Origin: Paenalicyclobacillus macrosporangiidus
GTDB taxonomy: Bacteria; Bacillota; Bacilli; Alicyclobacillales; Alicyclobacillaceae
DNA: 64,000 nucleotides
Assembly (NCBI RefSeq): GCF_900116805.1
Contig: NZ_FPBV01000001.1
Coordinates: forward strand, 62,001 to 126,000
Reading direction: 5' to 3'
A program made the position numbers and the translations under genes. Within the stretch, counting starts at the first letter, position 1; each line of letters begins with the position of its first letter. The notes below the pieces were generated by a model. The model did no database searches, had not been told where the DNA came from, and worked only from the letters and a program-made list of their open reading frames with translations. This document shows positions 16,366 to 24,852 of the stretch, piece by piece.

Positions 16366-16660
16366 CCTCTGCGAGGTTCGCGAGGCCTTGCGCCAGAACG
16401 TGTATGACCCGGAGATTGGGATCAACGTGGTGGATCTCGGTTTGATCTACGACCTCCAGGAGCCCGAGGAGGGGACCCTGTACGTCAAGATGACCATGAC
16501 GACGCCCGGTTGTCCGGCGCACGACAGCATCGCGGAGGCGGTGGAATGGGCGGCGGCCCAAGTGTTCGGCGTGGCTGAGGTGAAGGTCGACGTGGTCTGG
16601 GACCCGCCGTGGTCGCCGGAGAGGATGTCGGAGGAGGCCCGGCAGCAGTTGTATGGGTGA
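16358..16660 (+). CDS. MIP18/DUF59-family protein (metal-sulfur cluster assembly type)
   Basis: Small cytosolic protein of 100 residues of the DUF59 family (SufT/PaaD-like), with DPEIGINVVDLGLIYD at the start and the conserved Cys in TTPGCPAHD. Family members help assemble or deliver Fe-S clusters. It overlaps the 3' end of module protein B by 8 bases and should be translationally coupled, so its likely client is a metalloprotein of this locus or the adjacent nitrate reductase (inference). Confidence 0.88.
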   Translation: MIDLCEVREALRQNVYDPEIGINVVDLGLIYDLQEPEEGTLYVKMTMTTPGCPAHDSIAEAVEWAAAQVFGVAEVKVDVVWDPPWSPERMSEEARQQLYG

Positions 16661-16679
16661 ATGGCCCGCCCCCGGACGC

Positions 16680-17999
16680 TTACGCGCCATCCTCGGGGCG
16701 CGGCCCGCCGATGGTGAGGACGTGGCGGAGAGAGAAGAACAGCACCGCCGCGCCGCCGCTTTGAAGGATGGCGCCCCCCCACGCCAGGACCCTCAAGAAC
16801 TCTTCTGTGCCCGCCCCACTCCCCTTTCCCAGGGTGCTCACCATCCCCGGGTCGGCGGCGCCCGCCGCCATCACGGCGAAGCCGACCAACACACCCAGGC
16901 CGTACAGACCCATCGCCACTTTGGCCGGCCGAGCTGGCACCATGTCGTCGATGAGGGGCGCCGTCTTACGCTCAGGGCGCTTGCTGAAGCGGTACTCGAA
17001 CCACAAGAAGGGCACCATCTTCTGCATGTACGCGAACATCAACGGCAGCAGCCCGCCGAACCAGAGCAGGTAGCCGCCCGGGAGCAACCAGCGGGCGGAT
17101 CCTGCGGCCAACGCCGCCATCCCCCAGGCGACTCCGATGCCGAGGACGACGTTCACCACCGCCGCCTCGTACACCGGCGGCACGACCCGCCGGCGTTTGC
17201 TGGCCTTCCAGACGGCCCGCATGTCACGGCCGAAGGAGATCACGGCGGCGACGATGGCCAGTGCGGCGAGGATGCGCACCGCCACGCGCCATGCGGAGGG
17301 TGGGATCCAGGCGTCCGCCACGAGCAGCGCGGCGCCCGGGTAGAACAGCGCCAGGGTGCGGGCGAGCGAGGCGTGGTAGCCGTGGCTGATGACGAACATG
17401 GGGAAGAGCTTGTATGAGAAAACGAGGACCAATCCCACCCAGAAGGCCAACACGCCGAAGAGGACATGCGTCTGCACGACGGGATCGCCCACCCGGCCGG
17501 GAAGCCAGGCCTGCCACAGGCCGACCAGCAACACCCCGGCGAGGCCCGCGAGCGGCAGGACGAGCGCCCGGTGCACCGCCGTCTTGTTGCGCGCCCTGCG
17601 GTAGCTGGAAAGGACAAAGCCGAGGTAAACGGCCAGCGTGGCGAACAGCGCCGAGCCGCCCCATGCGACCACGCGCCCATTCGCGGTGAGAAAGCCTGTG
17701 ACCATGGTCATCACGCTGGCGACGTGCAAGGGCAGATGCCACGCGAGGACGTGGCGGCCGACGGGGGGCGCCTGGAATGCGATGGGCACGATCTGATACA
17801 ACACCCCGCAGGCGATGGTCAACATGACGCCGAGAAACAGCAGGTGGATGTCGGCGAGCGACTGGGGCGTCATGGTGTCGCCCGCAGCCCAATCCGGCAG
17901 GACCACACCGCCGGCGAGGAGGGCCGGGACGGAGAGGCCGAGGCCGGTCAACAGGTAGGACACCGTGGCGGAGAGCCGTTTTTTCGTCGACGTGATCAT
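16680..17999 (-). CDS. polytopic membrane protein, NnrS / heme-copper-oxidase-like (module protein C)
   Basis: Membrane protein of 439 residues with about 12 hydrophobic segments. Shared motifs with module protein B are LADIHLLFLGVMLTIACG, then GVLYQIVPIAF, QTHVLFGVLAFWVG and FSYKLFPMFVISHGY. ATG 17999 is chosen because the membrane protein begins there and the frame further upstream lies across the nar promoter; GGGGGCGGCAAG precedes it. It is convergent with the DUF59 gene (20 bases) and divergent from narG, sharing the region that holds the CRP-type dyad. Likely linked to nitrogen-oxide respiration; function not known. Confidence 0.76.
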   Translation of the reverse strand: MITSTKKRLSATVSYLLTGLGLSVPALLAGGVVLPDWAAGDTMTPQSLADIHLLFLGVMLTIACGVLYQIVPIAFQAPPVGRHVLAWHLPLHVASVMTMVTGFLTANGRVVAWGGSALFATLAVYLGFVLSSYRRARNKTAVHRALVLPLAGLAGVLLVGLWQAWLPGRVGDPVVQTHVLFGVLAFWVGLVLVFSYKLFPMFVISHGYHASLARTLALFYPGAALLVADAWIPPSAWRVAVRILAALAIVAAVISFGRDMRAVWKASKRRRVVPPVYEAAVVNVVLGIGVAWGMAALAAGSARWLLPGGYLLWFGGLLPLMFAYMQKMVPFLWFEYRFSKRPERKTAPLIDDMVPARPAKVAMGLYGLGVLVGFAVMAAGAADPGMVSTLGKGSGAGTEEFLRVLAWGGAILQSGGAAVLFFSLRHVLTIGGPRPEDGA

Positions 18000-18080
18000 C
18001 TTGCCGCCCCCGGAGCAGGGATGAAGTGCCTGTGGGCCACACGCCCCAACGGAAATGTAGATGCAACCCGTCAGACGCGG

Positions 18081-18096
18081 TGTGCGCTGGATCACA
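18081..18096. promoter_or_regulatory. CRP-type dyad upstream of nar
   Basis: TGTGC-GCTGGA-TCACA matches TGTGA-N6-TCACA at 9 of 10 positions. A -10-like GATAGT lies at 18119-18124. This would put transcription start near 18131, about 42 bases from the dyad centre, the spacing of a class II activated promoter. Confidence 0.68.
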
Positions 18097-18119
18097 TTTG
18101 TTGCCAAACGGGTGAGGGG

Positions 18120-18137
18120 ATAGTCCAACCGGAACTG
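18120..18137. promoter_or_regulatory. 7-2-7 palindrome-like site upstream of nar
   Basis: ATAGTCCAACCGGAACTG matches the qoxA site 1 at 12 of 18 positions; the left half is intact (ATAGTCC) and the right half is degenerate. It overlaps the proposed -10 element of nar. Confidence 0.38.
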
Positions 18138-18204
18138 GTCTGAGCAGAGCCCGCGTTCCCGCGACTGGGAGGACCTGTACCGCAACCGCTGGCGGTTCGA
18201 CAAG

Positions 18205-21200
18205 GTGGTCCGTTCGACCCACGGCGTCAACTGCACCGGCAGCTGCAGCTGGAAGATCCACGTCAAGGACGGCATCATCGCGTTCGAGACGCAACAGACC
18301 GACTACCCGTCGCTGGGGGCGGACGTTCCGGAGTACGAACCTCGTGGTTGCCCGCGCGGCGCCAGCTTTTCCTGGTACGAGTACAGCCCGCTGCGCGTGA
18401 AATACCCGTACGTCCGCGGTGATCTGCTTGAGTTGTGGCGGGCGGAGCGCCAGGCGGGCCGCGACCCCGTGAGCGCCTGGCGGGCGATTGTGAGCGACCC
18501 GGACAAGCGGGCGCGCTACCAGCGGGCACGCGGTAAAGGCGGCCTGGTGCGGGCCACCTGGGAAGAGGTCACCGAGCTCATCGCCGCGGCCTGTATCGAC
18601 ACCATCCGGACGTACGGCCCCGACCGGGTGACCGGATTCAGCCCCATCCCGGCGATGTCCCAGGTCAGCTACGCGGGGGGCGCCCGGTTCTTGTCGCTGA
18701 TTGGCGGGACCCTGCTCAGTTTCTACGACTGGTACGCCGACCTGCCCCCGGCCTCGCCGCAGATCTGGGGAGATCAGACGGACGTGCCGGAGAGCGCCGA
18801 CTGGTACAACGCGTCGTACTTCATCATCTGGGGCACCAACCTGCCGATGACCCGGACGCCCGACGCACACTTCATGGTGGAGGCGCGGTACAACGGCACC
18901 AAGGTGGTCGGGGTGAGCCCCGACTACGCGGAGTACGTGAAGTTCGCAGACGAGTGGCTGCCGGCCAAGGCCGGCACCGATGCCGCCTTGGCGATGGCGA
19001 TGACCCACGTCATGCTGCAGGAGTTTTACGCCGACAGGCCCACCGAGTACTTCGAGCAGTATGTCAAGCAATACACGGACCTTCCGTTCCTGGTGGTGCT
19101 TGAACCGCATGGGGACGGGTTCGTCTCGGGCGCGTTCCTGCGCGCCGCCGACCTGGGATTGGCCCCGGCCGATGCCTTCGGGGAGTGGAAGACGGTGCTC
19201 TGGGACGAGGTGACCGGCGCTCCCGCCGTGCCCAAGGGCAGCATCGGCTTCCGCTACGACGGTTCCAAGCAGTGGAACCTGAAACTGGAGACGGCGGACG
19301 GCCGGCCCGTCTCGCCGCGCCTGAGCTTCCTCGGGGACGCGGACGAGGTGAAGATGGTCCAGTTCCCGTGTTTTGAAGACCAGGGAGCCAAGGTGTTGGT
19401 CCGCGGCGTGCCGGCCAAGCAGTTGCGCCGGGCGGACGGTTCGGCGGTCTGGGTGACCACCGTCTTCGACTTGATGATGGCCCACGTCGGGGTGCGGCGC
19501 GGGTTGCCGGGGGAATATCCTGCCTCCTATGACGATCCCGTGCCGTACACGCCCGCCTGGCAGGAGGCCATCACAGGCGTCGACCGCAAACAGGCCATCA
19601 AAATTGCCCGCGAGTTCGCGGACAACGCCGCGCGGACCCGGGGAAAGTCGATGATCGCGCTGGGTGCCGGCACCAACCACTGGTACCACAGCGACATGAT
19701 CTACCGCTCCATCATCAATCTGGTGCTGCTCACCGGTTGCCAGGGGGTGAACGGCGGCGGCTGGGCGCACTACGTCGGCCAGGAGAAGGTGCGTCCCCTG
19801 GAAGGCTGGTCGACGGTGGCCTTCGCGACGGACTGGGTTCGCCCGCCACGGCAGCAGAACGGCACCTCGTTCTACTACTTCGCCACCGATCAGTTCCGGT
19901 ATGAGGAACTGGATACCGGGACTATCGGATCGCCGCTCGGCGGCCGGTTTCATCACCTGCATCCGGCCGACATGAACGCTTTGGCGGTCCGCCTCGGTTG
20001 GTTGCCCTCGTTCCCGCAGTGGACGGAGAACTCGTTGCAGGTGGTGGCCGAGGCGAAGGCGGCAGGCATGCAGACGCCCGCGGAGATCACCGCTCACGTC
20101 GGCGAACGCCTGGCCAAGGGGGAACTGCACTTCGCTATCGAGGACCCGGACAACCCGAACAACTTCCCGCGCGTGTTCTTCGTGTGGCGCTCCAATCTGC
20201 TGGGCTCGAGCTCGAAAGGCCACGAGTACTTCCTCAAGCACCTGTTGGGGACGGACGGCCACGTGCTCGGCGAGGAGTCGGCCTGGCGGCCGAAGGACGT
20301 CCGGGTGGCGGATCCTGCGCCGAAGGGCAAGGTGGACCTGCTCGTCGACATCGACTTTCGCATGACCGGGACCGCGCTGTACTCGGACATCGTGCTGCCG
20401 GCGGCGACCTGGTACGAGAAGCACGACCTCAGCAGCACCGACATGCATCCGTTCATCCACCCGTTCAACCCGGCCATCTCGCCGCCGTGGGAGACACGGA
20501 CAGACTGGAACACGTTTGTCAACATCGCCGAGGCGTTCTCCCGATTGGCGAAGGAGCACCTGCCGGCCCAGGACGACATCGTGATGGCTCCGCTCAGCCA
20601 TGACTCCGTCGACGAACTGGCGCAGACGGGCGGCAAGGTGCGCGACTGGAGAGCGGGCGAGGTGGAGGCGATCCCGGGCAAGACCATGCCGAAGCTCATC
20701 CTGGTGCGGCGCGATTACCCGCACGTGATCGACATGATGACCACGATGGGCCCCCTGGCGGAGAAGGGGTACGGCGCGAAGGGCATCACCATCTCCGGCG
20801 AGCGGGCGTACCTGGAGCTGGCCGAGCGCGTCGGCGTGTCGGACCGGGAAGGGCCCGGGTTCGGGCGGCCCGAGATCCGCACGGAATTGCAGGTGGCGGA
20901 GGCCATCCTCACCCTCTCCGGGACGACCAACGGGCACCGGGCGAGCGAGGAGTGGCAGGCGTTCAGCGAAATCACCGGTCTGGACGAAGTGCGCGGCGTG
21001 ATCGCCGGCCATGAGCACACCGCGTACACCTTCGACGACCTGACCGCGCAGCCCCGCCAGGCGCTTGCGACTCCGGTCTGGAGCGGTCTGGAGGGGGAAG
21101 GGCGGCGCTACTCGCCGTTCACCTCGAACGTCGAATACCGGATTCCCTGGCACACCTTGACCGGACGCCAGCACTTCTACCTGGACCACGAGGTGATGCT

Positions 21201-21756
21201 CGACTTCGGCGAGGGACTGCCTTTGTACCGGCCGCCGCTCGGCGTCCTGCCCTTCCACCAGGGGGACCGGCCGGTGGATGGCGGCAGCGGCCGAACCTTA
21301 ATGGTGCGCTACCTGACCCCGCACCAAAAGTGGGGCATTCACTCGACGTACACGGACAACCACCGGATGCTGACCCTGTTCCGCGGCGGGCAGACCATCT
21401 GGATCAGCGAGGAGGATGCCAAGCAGCTCGGCATCCAGGACAACGACTGGGTGGAGGTGTACAACCGCAACGGCGCCATCGCCTGCCGCGCGGTGGTGAG
21501 CCACCGGTTGCCCATGGGGATCGCCATGATGTACCACGCGCAGGACCGGACCGTCGGCGTGCCGGGCAGCGCCATCACCGGCGACCGGGGTGGCACGCAC
21601 AACAGCGTGACGCGCATCATTCCGAAGCCCACGCACATGATCGGCGGGTACGCGCAGCTCAGCTACGGATTCAACTATTACGGCCCGACGGGCCATCAGC
21701 GGGACGTGATGGCCTTCATCCGGCCGCTCAAAGAGGTGAACTGGCTTGAGGATTAA
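18205..21756 (+). CDS. narG: respiratory nitrate reductase alpha subunit, 5' end abnormal
   Basis: Molybdenum catalytic subunit that reduces nitrate to nitrite. The FS0 cluster ligands (HGVNCTGSC and GCPRG), the Mo-ligand region QTDVPESADW, and the molybdopterin-binding C-terminal domain are present over 1183 residues, about 45 fewer than usual. Homology continues upstream of GTG 18205 in the same frame (RDWEDLYRNRW from about 18157), but that stretch has no ATG, GTG or TTG before a stop at 18121, and GTG 18205 has no ribosome site. The N-terminus normally preceding RDWE is absent. Either a 5' deletion/sequence error or a non-standard start (CTG 18175) is involved. Operon narGHJI follows. Confidence 0.93.
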   Translation: MVRSTHGVNCTGSCSWKIHVKDGIIAFETQQTDYPSLGADVPEYEPRGCPRGASFSWYEYSPLRVKYPYVRGDLLELWRAERQAGRDPVSAWRAIVSDPDKRARYQRARGKGGLVRATWEEVTELIAAACIDTIRTYGPDRVTGFSPIPAMSQVSYAGGARFLSLIGGTLLSFYDWYADLPPASPQIWGDQTDVPESADWYNASYFIIWGTNLPMTRTPDAHFMVEARYNGTKVVGVSPDYAEYVKFADEWLPAKAGTDAALAMAMTHVMLQEFYADRPTEYFEQYVKQYTDLPFLVVLEPHGDGFVSGAFLRAADLGLAPADAFGEWKTVLWDEVTGAPAVPKGSIGFRYDGSKQWNLKLETADGRPVSPRLSFLGDADEVKMVQFPCFEDQGAKVLVRGVPAKQLRRADGSAVWVTTVFDLMMAHVGVRRGLPGEYPASYDDPVPYTPAWQEAITGVDRKQAIKIAREFADNAARTRGKSMIALGAGTNHWYHSDMIYRSIINLVLLTGCQGVNGGGWAHYVGQEKVRPLEGWSTVAFATDWVRPPRQQNGTSFYYFATDQFRYEELDTGTIGSPLGGRFHHLHPADMNALAVRLGWLPSFPQWTENSLQVVAEAKAAGMQTPAEITAHVGERLAKGELHFAIEDPDNPNNFPRVFFVWRSNLLGSSSKGHEYFLKHLLGTDGHVLGEESAWRPKDVRVADPAPKGKVDLLVDIDFRMTGTALYSDIVLPAATWYEKHDLSSTDMHPFIHPFNPAISPPWETRTDWNTFVNIAEAFSRLAKEHLPAQDDIVMAPLSHDSVDELAQTGGKVRDWRAGEVEAIPGKTMPKLILVRRDYPHVIDMMTTMGPLAEKGYGAKGITISGERAYLELAERVGVSDREGPGFGRPEIRTELQVAEAILTLSGTTNGHRASEEWQAFSEITGLDEVRGVIAGHEHTAYTFDDLTAQPRQALATPVWSGLEGEGRRYSPFTSNVEYRIPWHTLTGRQHFYLDHEVMLDFGEGLPLYRPPLGVLPFHQGDRPVDGGSGRTLMVRYLTPHQKWGIHSTYTDNHRMLTLFRGGQTIWISEEDAKQLGIQDNDWVEVYNRNGAIACRAVVSHRLPMGIAMMYHAQDRTVGVPGSAITGDRGGTHNSVTRIIPKPTHMIGGYAQLSYGFNYYGPTGHQRDVMAFIRPLKEVNWLED

Positions 21757-23224
21757 AGCACAGGTCGCGATGGTGATGAATCTCGACAAGTGCATCGGTT
21801 GCCACACCTGCAGCGTCACCTGCAAGAACACCTGGACCAACCGCCCCGGCGTCGAGTACGCGTGGTTCAACAACGTCGAGACCCGGCCGGGTCCCGGCTA
21901 CCCGCAGCGGTGGGAGGACCAGGAGAAGTTTCGCGGCGGTTGGACCCTCGAGGACGGCCGGTTGAAGCTGCGCGCCGGGGGCGCCATCTCGAAGCTGGCG
22001 AACATTTTTCACAACCCGGATCTGCCGACCATCGACGACTACTACGAACCGTGGACGTATGACTACGAGCATTTGACCCACAGCCCGAAAAAACGGCACC
22101 AGCCTACGGCCCGGCCGCGCTCCCTGCTGACGGGGGAGTTCATCGACAAACCCGAGTGGGGGCCGAACTTCGACGACGATCTCGCCGGCGGCTCCAAGGT
22201 CGCCGCCCGCGACCCGAACCTGCGGGAGATGGAGGAGCACGTGGCGTTCACCTACCAGCAGGCGTTCCTGATGTACTTGCCGCGCATCTGCGAGCACTGC
22301 CTGAACCCGGCCTGCGTGGCGGCCTGCCCCTCGGGGGCCATCTACAAGCGGGACGAGGACGGCATCGTGCTGGTGGACCAGGACGCCTGCCGGGGTTGGC
22401 GCTTCTGCGTCAGCGCCTGCCCGTACAAGAAGGTGTATTTCAACTGGAACACCCACAAGGCCGAGAAGTGCCACTTTTGCTACCCGCGCATCGAGGCCGG
22501 CCTGCCGACGGTGTGTTCGGAGACCTGCGTCGGGCGCATCCGCTACCTCGGCGTGCTGTTCTACGACGCCGACCGGGTGCGCGAGGCGGCGTCCGTCCAA
22601 GACGAAACAGACCTCTACCCGGCGCAGCTGGACGTGTTTCTGAATCCGCACCATCCCGCGGTCATCGCCGCCGCCCGCGAGGCGGGCATCAACGATGCGT
22701 GGATCCTGGCGGCTCAGAACTCGCCCGTGTACAAGATGGCGGTGGAGTGGAAAGTGGCGCTGCCATTGCATCCTGAGTACCGCACCCTTCCAATGGTGTG
22801 GTACGTGCCGCCCCTGAGCCCGATGATGACCCACGTCCGGGACGAGGATCAGATGTCCGCCGACGCCTACCTGTCCGTCGTCGAAAAGATGCGCATCCCG
22901 GTCCAGTACCTGGCGTCCATTCTGTCGGCGGGGGACGAATCGGTCGTGCGCAGGGCGCTCATCCGTCTGACCGCCATGCGGGCGTACATGCGCGCCAAGC
23001 GCGTGGGCGATCTCGACGGCACCCGTCTGCTGGCGGAATCCGGCCTGACCGTCGAGCAAGTGGCGGACATGGCCCGCCTGTTCGGGGTGGCGAAGTACAA
23101 AGAGCGGTTCGTCATCCCAACCGCGCCGCGGGAGGCGAACCCGGATTTGGCCTATGCGCAGGGCGCCTGCAGCTTGGAGGGCATCGCGCCGCCGGAGGGC
23201 GTGCTCCCGCCGGTGCGCCGATGA
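21746..23224 (+). CDS. narH: respiratory nitrate reductase beta subunit
   Basis: Fe-S electron-transfer subunit (492 residues) linking NarI hemes to NarG. Four cysteine clusters are visible: CIGCHTCSVTC, CEHCLNPACVAACP, CRGWRFCVSACP (Trp in place of a Cys, as expected for the [3Fe-4S] centre) and CHFCYP with CSETC. TTG start at 21746 overlaps the narG stop by 11 bases and has AAAGAGGTGA upstream. Confidence 0.96.
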   Translation: MRIKAQVAMVMNLDKCIGCHTCSVTCKNTWTNRPGVEYAWFNNVETRPGPGYPQRWEDQEKFRGGWTLEDGRLKLRAGGAISKLANIFHNPDLPTIDDYYEPWTYDYEHLTHSPKKRHQPTARPRSLLTGEFIDKPEWGPNFDDDLAGGSKVAARDPNLREMEEHVAFTYQQAFLMYLPRICEHCLNPACVAACPSGAIYKRDEDGIVLVDQDACRGWRFCVSACPYKKVYFNWNTHKAEKCHFCYPRIEAGLPTVCSETCVGRIRYLGVLFYDADRVREAASVQDETDLYPAQLDVFLNPHHPAVIAAAREAGINDAWILAAQNSPVYKMAVEWKVALPLHPEYRTLPMVWYVPPLSPMMTHVRDEDQMSADAYLSVVEKMRIPVQYLASILSAGDESVVRRALIRLTAMRAYMRAKRVGDLDGTRLLAESGLTVEQVADMARLFGVAKYKERFVIPTAPREANPDLAYAQGACSLEGIAPPEGVLPPVRR

Positions 23225-23246
23225 AGGGGAAAGGGAGGTCATGGCG

Positions 23247-23825
23247 ATGGATCGCGCGGATCGGCTGAAACTGGCTTCCGTCCTGTTGGCTTATCCAGGA
23301 GACGATTTTCCCGCATGGTTGGAAGAGGCGGCACGCTTGGCGGAGGAGACGGCGGACGCGGAAGTGTCCGCCGCGGTCGCTGCCCTGAGGGCGATGCCGA
23401 TGGCGGAGTTGGCGCGATGTTACGTGGCGACGTTCGACATGCAGGAGACGACCGCCCTGTACCTCACTGCACATGAGCTGGGGGACAGCCGGGAGCGGGG
23501 CGCGGCGCTCCTGCGCCTGCATGCCATGCTGCGGGCTGCGGGGCTGGAACCTGTCCGCGGCGAGCTGCCCGACTATCTGCCGCTGCTGCTGGAGTTTTTG
23601 GCCGCAAAGCCCGCGGGTATGCCGACCGAGGCATTGGAGAAGCGGCTTGGTACCGTTTGCCGCGCCATCGCGGCGCGGTTGGCGGCGACACATCCGTACC
23701 GCCCCTTGTTCGTCTTGGTGGCTGCATGCCTGCCGGCGCAGGACACGGATGCGCCGTCCCTGTCGCCGGTGTGGGACCCGGACGCCGAATCGGACGCGCT
23801 GCCATATCCGTTGGTCTATGATTAA
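23247..23825 (+). CDS. narJ: nitrate reductase assembly chaperone
   Basis: Cytoplasmic chaperone (192 residues) needed for cofactor insertion into NarG; all-helical TorD/NarJ family, with LASVLLAYPGDDF at the start and YVATFDMQETTALYLTAHE in the middle. Two ATGs are possible (23241, 23247); 23247 has the better spacing from AGGGAGG. It lies 22 bases after narH. Confidence 0.9.
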   Translation: MDRADRLKLASVLLAYPGDDFPAWLEEAARLAEETADAEVSAAVAALRAMPMAELARCYVATFDMQETTALYLTAHELGDSRERGAALLRLHAMLRAAGLEPVRGELPDYLPLLLEFLAAKPAGMPTEALEKRLGTVCRAIAARLAATHPYRPLFVLVAACLPAQDTDAPSLSPVWDPDAESDALPYPLVYD

Positions 23826-23857
23826 GCCCGACGATTCTGGAAAGGCGGGAATTCCCC

Positions 23858-24595
23858 ATGTCCCTGTTCTTGTGGGTGATTTATCCTTATACCGCGTTGG
23901 CGGTCTGTATCGTGGGCACGGTGTACCGATTTGTCCACGGCGGGCGCGGCTGGGGGTCCAAGTCCAGTGAAATCCTGGAGAAGCGATGGTTGCGGGCCGG
24001 GAGCCTGCTGTTTCACTGGGGGATGCTGTTCGTCATCGGCGGACACGTGATGGGCCTTTTGATCCCATTGCGTGTCTACGAGGCCCTCGGGGTGTCGACG
24101 GAGGCGTATCACCTGTTGGCCAACGTGGCGGGCGGTCTGGCAGGTCTCTCCGCGACCGCCGGGTGCCTGATCCTGCTGCTGCGCCGGATCTTCAATAAAC
24201 GGGTGCGCCGCAATTCAACGCCGTCGGACTTCGTGGCGCTGACCCTGCTGTTGCTCGTCATCGGCCTCGGGACGGCGCAGACGGTCATCTACAACAACGT
24301 CGTCGGGCCCTACGAATACCGCTTAACCGTGGGCCCCTGGACGCGCGGCCTGATTCTTTTGCATCCGGACCCGCAGCGAATGGCCGACGTGCCGTTGCTC
24401 CTGAAGATCCACGTGGCGCTGACGTTCCTGCTGTTTGCCGTGTCGCCGTTCACCCGGTTGGTACACGTGTGGAGCGCCCCGTTGCGCTATCCGACGCGGG
24501 CTCCGATTCAGTACCGAGCGCGCTGGGGTTCCTTTGTCGATGATGTGCGGATGGTGCAAGGCGGCGAGGCATCACAGTCCATCCACAGTGGGTGA
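23858..24595 (+). CDS. narI: respiratory nitrate reductase gamma subunit (cytochrome b)
   Basis: Five-helix diheme membrane subunit (245 residues) that oxidises quinol. Heme-ligand histidines are in SLLFHWGMLFVIGGHVMG and in the later pair KIHVALTF and RLVHVWSAP. The ATG at 23858 has GGAAAGGCGGG upstream. Last gene of narGHJI. Confidence 0.95.
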   Translation: MSLFLWVIYPYTALAVCIVGTVYRFVHGGRGWGSKSSEILEKRWLRAGSLLFHWGMLFVIGGHVMGLLIPLRVYEALGVSTEAYHLLANVAGGLAGLSATAGCLILLLRRIFNKRVRRNSTPSDFVALTLLLLVIGLGTAQTVIYNNVVGPYEYRLTVGPWTRGLILLHPDPQRMADVPLLLKIHVALTFLLFAVSPFTRLVHVWSAPLRYPTRAPIQYRARWGSFVDDVRMVQGGEASQSIHSG

Positions 24596-24706
24596 CACGA
24601 GTCTCTGGACCCTCAAACGGACCGGCAGAGGGGCGCAGACGGCCGAATTCGTCTGCGAGCCTCGTCACGCATCCTCCGTCCGGGGAATGAATACGAACGG
24701 GATCGA

Positions 24707-24724
24707 CTAGTCCGAATGGACCAT
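24707..24724. promoter_or_regulatory. 7-2-7 palindrome upstream of the NO reductase gene
   Basis: CTAGTCCGAATGGACCAT matches qoxA site 1 at 15 of 18 positions. Its centre is 52 bases upstream of the centre of the adjacent CRP-type dyad. Confidence 0.6.
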
Positions 24725-24759
24725 GCGGACGGTACGGATGGCGCATTCTGGGGAGCTCT

Positions 24760-24775
24760 TGTGACCGGACGCACA
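24760..24775. promoter_or_regulatory. CRP-type dyad upstream of the NO reductase gene
   Basis: TGTGA-CCGGAC-GCACA matches TGTGA-N6-TCACA at 9 of 10 positions, 77 bases before the nor start. Confidence 0.65.
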
Positions 24776-24852
24776 CGGGACGTTGGCGGCGGTTGGCACC
24801 ATGACGGTGATGATCCAGTCATGTTCGCCGTGTGGCAAGGGAGGAATCACCG

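Noticed and set aside
17224-21258. A very long open frame (over 1300 codons) antisense to narG
   Set aside because: It mirrors the codon structure of narG, is rich in Arg/His/Gln/Pro as expected from the complement of a GC-rich gene, and covers the nar promoter and part of another gene.
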